A DNA stretch of 64,000 nt, taken from contig CM043001.1 of NCBI GenBank assembly GCA_023678885.1, positions 1,312,001 through 1,376,000 on the forward strand, given 5' to 3'. The position numbers and the translations under genes were made by a program. Source of the stretch: Pogostemon cablin. Taxonomy: Eukaryota > Streptophyta > Magnoliopsida > Lamiales > Lamiaceae. Every line of letters begins with the position of its first letter. Within the stretch, counting starts at the first letter, position 1. The notes beneath the pieces are model-generated. The model was not told where the DNA came from. It was given only the letters and a program-made list of their open reading frames with translations, and searched no databases. Of the stretch, positions 57,178 through 64,000 are shown in pieces.

Positions 57178-58099
57178 ATCCTCAATACGGATTTCATCCA
57201 TCAATTTCTATAAATTTATCAGATAAGACAGAGACACTGCATCTCCAAACTCTCAGCGTTCGACTTTCTCGTCTCAATTCTCTCTACTAGGATTGGAGCG
57301 GGTAAATCTCGCCGCTGACTTTGAAGATACCGAAGATTCACCAATGGTTCTTAAAAAGAATTTTTATTCTTTTGATGAAAATGCTCTTCTCGCGAGATGT
57401 TGGCTCGATATCAGCATGGACCCCATTGTCGAAAACGATCAAAAGTCCGAGCAATCGGATCGCCGAGGCTTACAACACTAACCATTCAGGTGACATGATA
57501 TTTAAGACTCCCGATAAATTGAAGTCACATTACTACGATCTACAAAAATAGGTAAAATGGTTCAATTGTTGCTACAATCAAGAGAAAAAACCTGGGGGAG
57601 TGGGTGCAGTGATGCTGATATTGAAGACAAAGTGAAGGTTCAATATAAAGTGAAGCATGGTTCCAATTTTTTACAAATCAAAGCTTGGAAAGTATTGAAA
57701 GAAAGTCTGAAGTTCTTCGATCCAGATGGTGTTGTTCGCGGTTTAAAAAAGGCAAAAGTCTCGACGAGTGGAGAGTATATTGTATCTTCAAACACTGAAT
57801 CAGAAGTTGGAGATGAAGGTAGTGAGGAGTCCCTTCGCCCTATGGGAAGAAATGCAGCAAGCCAAATCGGGAAGGGTAAAGAAAAAGCAACTGCATTGGT
57901 AGGAGAAAGTGACAGAGCTCTTGAGAAAAGGCTTAAGAACTTGGAAGATAAGCTCAAGACAAAGAATGAAGGAATTACTAAGATTGCCAGACATAAAGAT
58001 TATAAGATACTCATGAAAGATACCTCGAACATGACAGAGGATCAACTACGTATCCATCTCTATGCTGTGGATCTAATCAAAAAAGAATGGGGGTTGTAA
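57178..58099 (+). pseudogene. Harbinger ORF1 (Myb/SANT-like, NAM-associated type), C-terminal part
   Basis: In functional Harbingers the ORF1 protein helps carry the transposase to DNA. This part reads FYSFDENALLARCWLDISMD, RIAEAYN (in a shifted frame near 57460), KLKSHYYDLQK, then WGSGCSDADIEDKV and a coiled, Lys/Glu-rich end (KNLEDKLKTKNEG) with KEWGL at 58096. There is a stop near 57549 and a frameshift near 57480. The long open stretch 57557-58099 is its C-terminal two thirds. Confidence 0.75.
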
Positions 58100-58379
58100 A
58101 TTTGAAGAATTAGTCGTTGTATTTTTCAGCATTGTAATGTTAGTTAATGTATCTCGTTTCGTATGAAAACTCATCAATGTATTTCTTTTCGTTTTGAAAA
58201 CTAGCCATGGTGAAATTATTCGTTGTGAAACTAGCCGTTATAAAACTAGTCGTTGCAAAATCTACTCTATTTAAAGGATGTAATTGGATTGTTGGAACAC
58301 CTACCTGAGACCAATATACTCATAGAAACTCTTTATCCTTCCATTTCTTTCCTTCTCTCAAACATGTCTTCTTCTTCTT

Positions 58380-59462
58380 CTGAAAATGATAATTGTCTTG
58401 AGTACATGTTTGATAACACGATAGAAGAAGAAATAATGTCGGTACTTAAAAAAACATGAGTTACGTGGCGGTGCTGGGTCTTCTGCTGGTGGTGCCTGAA
58501 AGCAAAGAACGTATGTGGATCGAAATCGTGAAGCGGGGCATGCAAGACTCTACTGCGACTACTTCTCTGAAGATCCGATATACGGAAGCGAGACGATTCG
58601 TCGTCACTTCCATATGTCAAGAGAGTTGTTCTTGCGCATGTTGATGCACTGGAGTCCCACGATGAGTATTTTCGATGGAGGATAGATGCAGTTGGGAAAA
58701 AAGAGTTCTCTTCACTACAAAAGTGCACGGTAGCCATTCACCAATTAGCATATGGTGGACCTGCAGACCATAGGGATGAGTATCTACGTGTTGCCAAAAC
58801 AACCGCTGTAGAATATCTCTTTAATTTTTGTCGGTGTGTAATCGAACTCTTTGGCGGATACTACTTGAGAAAGCCTAATGCCCTGAATTGTCAAAAGTTG
58901 TTACAAATGCAAGAAGAAAGACACGAATTTCCTGGAATGCTGGAGAGCCTTAATTGCATACATTGGGAATGGAGGAACTGTCCGACAGCTTGGAAAAGCC
59001 AATTCACACGCAGTGACCATGGCATTCCAACAATCATGCTCTAAGCGGTTGCCTCTGCAAATTTATGGATATGGCATGCATACTTTGGAGTAGAAGGATC
59101 CAACAACGACATAAATGTTCTCAACCAATCTCGGTTATTTACGGATACTCTGCAAAGACACGCTCCATCTGTTAATTTCACAATCAATGGTAAGCAATAT
59201 AATCAAGGATATTATCTTACTGATGGATTTATTCAGAATGGGCTGCTTTTGTGAAAAGCTTTCCATGTCCTCAAGATCCAAAGAGGCAGTATTTCAAACG
59301 ACTGCAAGAGGCTGCTAGGAAGGATGTCGAACGAGCCTTTGGAGTGCTTCAAGCTCGTTGGGCAATGGTTAGCGGTCCAACTCGTTTCTTGTACAATAAT
59401 AACTTGAAGGATATAATGTTAACTTGCATTATATTGCACAACATAATAATTGAAAATGAATG
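58380..59462 (+). pseudogene. PIF/Harbinger transposase copy 2, catalytic Asp lost
   Basis: Visible blocks: MFDNTIEEEIMS (58408), RRHFHMSRELFLRML (about 58605), FSSLQKCTVAIHQLAYGG, YYLRKPNA, WIWHAYF, NDINVL, QGYYLTDG and RKDVERAFGVLQARWAMV ... ILHNIIIENE (ends 59462). The first catalytic Asp is Asn (LESLNCIHWEW, near 58950). Other breaks are a frameshift near 58455, stops near 58680 and 59042, and a one-base loss at about 59230 that shifts the YSEW block. A further tail extends to about 59645. It is unable to give an active enzyme. Confidence 0.85.
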
Positions 59463-60060
59463 AAATGCAGCAATCGATTAGTCCGACGATCTAAATGTGG
59501 TCATTCCGCCTTCACAAGTAAATCAAGGATCAACTGGAGCATTCAATGACTACGTCAGGAAGGTGTTCAACTACAAAATAAGCAGAAATATCTCCAGCTT
59601 CGACAAGATTTAATTGAGCATGTTTGGACCCAATCCGGAGAATAATTATCTATACATTAAATTGGTCGGATCAAAATTTACTTTGTTGCTTTTGGAAGTT
59701 TTACTTTTATATTTTAATGTGTGTCTTTTTTATTTGTGTTTTTATATTTTATGTAATTCAAAAAAATAAATAATATTTTTTTTATTTTATAAAATTTAAA
59801 TAATTGGAATATATAATTATTTATAATTTATTTGAAAATTAGATATATATAGTATAGTTGATAAATTAAATGAGAATAAAATGAAATTGAGGTGGGTCCT
59901 ATGAAAAAACCTACTTTTTGGTTTTATTGTTGGGGAAGAATTTTGTTTTGGAGGTAGCGCTGACGTTGAGTCCAAAAAACCTATTTTTACTTTTTTTTTT
60001 TTTTACTGGGGAAGGCCTCATGCACATGCCACGTCAAGTAGAAAAAATGAAGACAAACCT

Positions 60061-60574
60061 AAAATTAATGAATTAGAGAAGATTACAAGTAAATTATTAT
60101 CTAAAAATGAACTAAAACTCCAGTGCAACTATTAATTTAGTAAATAGTTAGAAAAAAAATACTACAACTATTAATATCTTGTGCATTCGATAATTTTCAT
60201 TCAATATTTCTTAATAATTTAGTAATTTTTGCACATTCAAATTTTCAATAAAAATTAACAGAAAATTCACCTAACAAGAGTATAAATTTTTATTCGGTGA
60301 TGTATAAGTTTGTGAATGTAAGTGTACGGCAGAATTTACTAATAATAATAACACCCAAAATAAACTACTCCATATATTTGAATAATATTTAATTCTAATT
60401 AATAATAAATTAATTTGAATCAGTCTTTTGTAAATATATTTACATTATAAATGGGTCTCGTACCTAACTAAAAATACTGCATATTCTAAGAGAATAAAAC
60501 TAAATAAAAATAATTAGAACTCATAACAAAATTATTAATAATATTGCTAATTTCATGATTTCAAAAATAAAAAG
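60061..60574. other. AT-rich DNA downstream of RR-B
   Basis: No repeat ends or coding frame recognised. It probably holds the RR-B 3' untranslated region at its right edge. Confidence 0.45.
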
Positions 60575-61306
60575 TTATTGCAGTAATTTTGTTCTGGTCT
60601 TTTCAGGGGAGAGACAATCTTCATCAGACTTTCTCTTGTTGATATTTTTTCCTTTGATCAAATGTGGTCTCAATTTATTCACATCAGATTGTTGAACTGG
60701 TTTCAAGAAGAACTCTTCTGCTCCATTCTCTAAGCAGCTGTTGATTCTTGATGGAACATTTTCTGATGACATTATTACAACTGGGATGTCCTTAAATGAT
60801 CTTGATTCCTGAAAAATTAATTAATTAATTAATTAGATAAATAAAGTAAAAAAAATAGTGGGTTTTGAATTTTAAATATAATTAAGTAATTATCTTGATC
60901 TTTAAAATATAATGAATTTGATTAATTAGCTTTAATATTCTTGAACTAATATTAACTTATTAAATAAGTCAAAGAATTTTTATGAATATATGTATACATA
61001 CATGATAGTTATTGGAGTTGGTATTTGAATTTTCATCATGATCAAGCAATCCCAAGAACTCCAGTGCTTTCACTCCAGAATCCACAGCAGTAACTGCACA
61101 TTTTTTTCAAATTAATTAATTAGTAAAAACAGTAAATAATAAATTAACAACATATATAAATATATACATTAATATATGTATGCATAGATGATTAAGTAGT
61201 AACCTTGATAAGAAGAAGTTTTGAGGAGCCTCTCAATGAGCTTTCTATCAATGATGCTATCATCAACTGCAAGAACATGGAATTGAGTTTGAGTTTCTCC
61301 ACTCAT
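60575..61306 (-). CDS. Type-A response-regulator paralogue lacking the phospho-acceptor exon, RR-B
   Basis: Exons in coding order: 61204-61306, 61002-61093, 60575-60808; GT..AG borders; 429 nt, 142 aa. Exons 1, 2 and last match RR-A exons 1, 2 and 4 (VLAVDDSIIDRKLIERLL; ALEFLGLLD; KDIPVVIMSSENVPSRIN; FFLKPVQQSDVNKLRPHL). The 78-bp exon 3 of RR-A, which encodes IITDYSMP, has no counterpart in the 193 bp between 60809 and 61001. Both junctions are phase 0, so the frame continues. The product keeps the acidic pair (D15, D16) and Lys (K101) but not the Asp that takes phosphate, nor the beta-3 strand. It may be a pseudogene in progress or a decoy; transcription is unknown. Confidence 0.8.
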
Positions 61307-61640
61307 TGTGTGTGTGAGAGATAGAGATAATTGGATGTGAGAGAAATGGTGGTGGAATGGTGTGGAGAGGGGTATGAGGATACATACTACATAAAAGATG
61401 AGATGAAGATATGAAGAGATTGGAAAAAATCTGCAGATATGATTCAGATCATTAATCCAGGAGGATTTTCTGAGGTTGATTTTTTTGAATATGAGATGAG
61501 ATTAGAATCAAGAAATATGGTTTAGTATTTTACCTGCTTTTCTTGGATTTTAATTAATTTAAAAATAGTAATTAGGATCTTGAATTTATATTAAATAAAT
61601 GGATTCTTCGGCCCTTTGACAAGCCTAAGGCTACAATGTG
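61307..61640 (-). promoter_or_regulatory. RR-B upstream region, shared with RR-A
   Basis: It carries the same ordered blocks as the RR-A upstream DNA: GAGGATTTTCTGAGGTTGATTT, TTTAGTATTTTA, CTGCTTTTCTTGGATTTT, TAGGATCTTGAATT and GGCCCTTTGACAAGCCTAAGG. The duplication therefore included at least about 320 bp of promoter. Confidence 0.6.
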
Positions 61641-61941
61641 ATCTTGTCTTTTGACTTTGTATTAATTATTAATGGCAACATCATAATTGTGTATCCTTCT
61701 TAAACTTCGCACACATTTTTTGACTATTTTTTTTATGTGATTCTATTCATGAGATTGAACTTGATTCTAGCAAAAAAAATAAACATAAAATACATTGTTG
61801 TTATTTTTTAAAGAAAACTAGTAATACACCCGCAATGCACAGTTTTAAAAAAATAAATATATAAAAATAATAATGAAATAAGATAAAAGTATAATATTTT
61901 TAAAGATATATTTTTCTTTGAAATGATTTTGTATAAGATGG
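61641..61941. other. AT-rich intergenic DNA
   Basis: Nothing recognisable between the shared promoter block and the hAT-like element. Confidence 0.45.
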
Positions 61942-61949
61942 ATTACAGG

Positions 61950-62500
61950 TAGGGGTGGACGAAATTACCGAAAAATCGGTATACCGCAGTTATCGTACCG
62001 CAAAATAACCCACATATCGAAAATTTCAGCATACCGAAAATTTCGGTACGGTATGATACCGTACCGATTTTTTCGGTTCGGTATCGGTAAGAGAATTGTT
62101 AAAATTCGGTATTTCGGTATATACCGAAATACCGAAAAAATATCGGTATTTCGGTATATACCGATATATATCGGTATACCGAAATTTTAATTAAATAAAT
62201 ATTAATATTAATTATAAATAATTATATATAAATTAAATAATTATAAAATGAATACATATATCGGTATACCGGTATATATCGGTATATTTTCGGTATGTTC
62301 GGTATTTTGGTATTAAACAAGGTTTCGGTATTTCGGTAAATTTCGGTATCGTCAATTAGCATACCGAAATTTCGGTATACCGAGTTTCGGTATACCGAAA
62401 TTTTCGGTACGGTATCGGTATATATTTTTTGATACCGAAAATTTCGGTACGGTATACGGTATGCATAAAATTTTTTGGTATACCGTACCGTCCACCCCTA
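61950..62500. mobile_element. hAT-like element of GGTATACCGA palindromes, 551 bp
   Basis: It begins TAGGGGTGGACG and ends CGTCCACCCCTA, a perfect 12-bp inverted repeat. ATTACAGG flanks both sides (61942-61949 and 62501-62508), a perfect 8-bp duplication. The inside is almost wholly CGGTATACCG, TTTCGGTA and TACCGAAA words. Same family as 24083-25154. Confidence 0.9.
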
Positions 62501-62508
62501 ATTACAGG

Positions 62509-62898
62509 TTAATAGATTCAATTATCTATCAATCATGTTATCAATTGTATTTTTATATAGATAAATTATGATATAAAGATACTTAAAAAAATTATAGGTG
62601 ATTCTTAGCTGATTTGTGGTCACCAATGATCCTCTCACATGGGTTGTGCACAGTGCATACCGCCTAAAAAATTATTCACTAAATCTGATAATTAAATTAT
62701 AAAATTTAATTTAAAGTTGATTATAATATTATCTCATAAAAATATGATATATAATTAATAAAACACTAAATATTTTATTACTATCATAATTCAAGGTAAA
62801 GTTATCACACCGAAAACCTTTATGATTTTAATATATTGATTTTAAGACACCAAATATTAACATGAATTTCAAACATTAAAATCACTTAATAATTGTTT
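62509..62898. other. AT-rich intergenic DNA
   Basis: No gene or clear repeat ends recognised. Confidence 0.4.
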
Positions 62899-63125
62899 AC
62901 TCCTCCATCCCAAAAAAGTTTCACCTTGAGTGGTGTGGAGAGTAAGAAATGTGTAATTTTTTTGAAGTATAATGATTTTTTTAATAAATAAATTACTATT
63001 AAGTATGTTAATTGTGTTATGTATATGTGAGTGGTTTCTTGTAAATAAAGTGTAAGACAGAAAGTTATTATTTTGACTTTTATTTTTTCTAAAGGTAAAA
63101 AGTTTTGTGGACAGGGTGAGTGAAA
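62899..63125. mobile_element. Diverged Stowaway-type MITE
   Basis: ACTCCTCCATCCCAAAAAAGTTTC faces AAAAAGTTTTGTGGACAGGGTGAGT. The inside keeps the AATAAATTACTATTAAGTATG type block. Confidence 0.6.
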
Positions 63126-63284
63126 ACTTTTTCTAGAAGAGAGAATAAAATTTAAATAAATGTTATAATAAAATTAAGTGTATCAAAATTTTGAAACATT
63201 TGCATGTAGTATATAAATGCATGTTAATCTTAAAAGTTAGTCAACCACACGAAAATATTACACAAATATGTTAATTATTGGGTT

Positions 63285-63490
63285 TATTTCTAGAAAAATC
63301 ACGAATTTTAGTTCTGCTATAAATTAATCCATCTTTTGAGAAATTGTAAAAAAGAACTTCACATTTGAATATTGTTGCAAAATGCATACAAAAATAACCT
63401 CATCTTTTAAAAAAAAAATTCAACAATACTTAAATATAAAGTTTTTTTTGTAATTTTTCAAATGTGTGAATTAATTTAATAAAATTCGTG
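63285..63490. mobile_element. Hairpin MITE related to the one in RR-A intron 3
   Basis: GAGAAATTGTAAAAAAGAAC, TTGAATATTGTTGCAAAATGCAT and an inverted TTCAACAATACTT...GTAATTTTTCAAATGTGTGAATTAATTT match the 44519-44746 copy. Confidence 0.55.
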
Positions 63491-63538
63491 TGTTTACTGA
63501 GAAGAAATTTACCATTAAAGTATAGTAATGGAATAACA

Positions 63539-63770
63539 TACTTCCTCCGTCTCATTTAAAGAGTTTTTTTTTTCATTTTGGTCGTCCACCCCAAAGGATC
63601 CTCTTTTCTTTTTTACACAAATGTGCCCCACACACCCCCTCTAATACAATTAAAATATGGGGCCCACACTCTCACTTATACAATTACCCACTACACATTA
63701 AATAATAATACTCTTTAATCTACGTGCAAAAAAGTAAATGACCCTCTTTTGATGGGACGGAGGGACTATA
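63539..63770. mobile_element. Stowaway-type MITE
   Basis: Ends ACTTCCTCCGTCTCATTTAAA and GATGGGACGGAGGGACTATA type, with family internal blocks in inverted order. Confidence 0.85.
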
Positions 63771-63773
63771 ATA

Positions 63774-64000
63774 TACTCCCTCCGTCAGCCCGAAAGGTCC
63801 ACATTTTGCCTTTTTGGGCGTCCGCACCAAAGGTCTATATTTTTCTTTTTAAATACATGGGACCCACACACATCACTAATATAATAAATTTATGGGTCTC
63901 ATACACCCCACTAATACAACTACCATCTACACCTTAAATAATAATACTCTTTAATCCACGTACAAAAAGCAAATGTCCACCTTTGTGGCAGACGGAGAGA
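63774..64000. mobile_element. Stowaway-type MITE, running off the window
   Basis: TACTCCCTCCGTCAGCCCGAAAGG opens it. GGCAGACGGAGAGA at 63987-64000 is the start of the right end, so it is nearly complete. It lies about 4 bp after the previous MITE. Confidence 0.8.

Larger units (their letters stand above)
46900..60060 (+). mobile_element. PIF/Harbinger element split by nested retrotransposons
   Basis: The coding pieces (ORF1 at 47530-47806 and 57178-58099; transposase at 58380-59462) are in the normal Harbinger order once the copia insertion is set aside. Both outer edges carry GGGGAGG/GGGGAAGG and GGCCT words (46970-46990; 60005-60020), a shared TTATTGTTGGGGA phrase (47020, 59927) and an opposed ACGTGGCA/TGCCACGT pair (46924; 60030). 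Exact inverted-repeat ends and the TAA/TTA target site could not be fixed, so the borders are approximate. Confidence 0.65.

Noticed and set aside
58333..58737. 134-codon minus-strand frame
   Set aside because: It is antisense to the Harbinger transposase start and has no independent support.

Overview
This window looks like plant nuclear DNA, most likely from a eudicot. It is AT-rich, has intron-containing genes with GT..AG borders, and is packed with plant transposon families: Stowaway-type MITEs, hAT, Mutator-like, PIF/Harbinger, Ty1/copia, Ty3-type solo LTRs, and RTE and other LINE pieces. The CYP98A and type-A response-regulator sequences fit an asterid such as Lamiales, but that assignment is inference.

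Only three genes look intact in reading frame. (1) FY (26540-35998, +) is an 18-exon homologue of the WD40 mRNA 3'-end-processing and flowering protein FY/WDR33/Pfs2, predicted at 731 aa. (2) A four-exon type-A response regulator (44171-45244, -) is complete at 174 aa. (3) A tandem paralogue of it (60575-61306, -) has lost exactly the exon that carries the phospho-accepting Asp, yet stays in frame at 142 aa. The two regulators share upstream sequence, so they arose by local duplication. They are now about 15 kb apart because of a transposon nest.

Layout: 1-9.0 kb holds MITEs, a CACTA-like end, a decayed PIF/Harbinger transposase and a solo LTR with a 5-bp target duplication. 9.0-16 kb is a minus-strand copia element whose 5' end was rebuilt by a duplicated piece of its own flank. 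16-23.5 kb holds gene fragments next to Mutator-like termini: a CYP98A piece, and a 4.6-kb Pack-MULE-like element carrying a SOSEKI (DUF966) fragment, inserted into an older MITE. 24-26.1 kb has an hAT-like element built of GGTATACC-type palindromes and a hairpin MITE. FY occupies 26.5-36 kb. 37.9-39 kb is a PPR fragment cut by a 388-bp hAT element. 39.2-43.2 kb is MITEs, small tandem duplications and a LINE scrap. The RR-A / nest / RR-B block runs 44.2-61.6 kb, and 61.9-64 kb is more hAT and MITE sequence.

The nest is a PIF/Harbinger element (about 46.9-60.06 kb) split by a copia element (47807-57172), whose 3' LTR is itself split by a 1596-bp solo LTR (54868-56463). No tRNA or rRNA genes, CRISPR arrays or prokaryotic features were seen.
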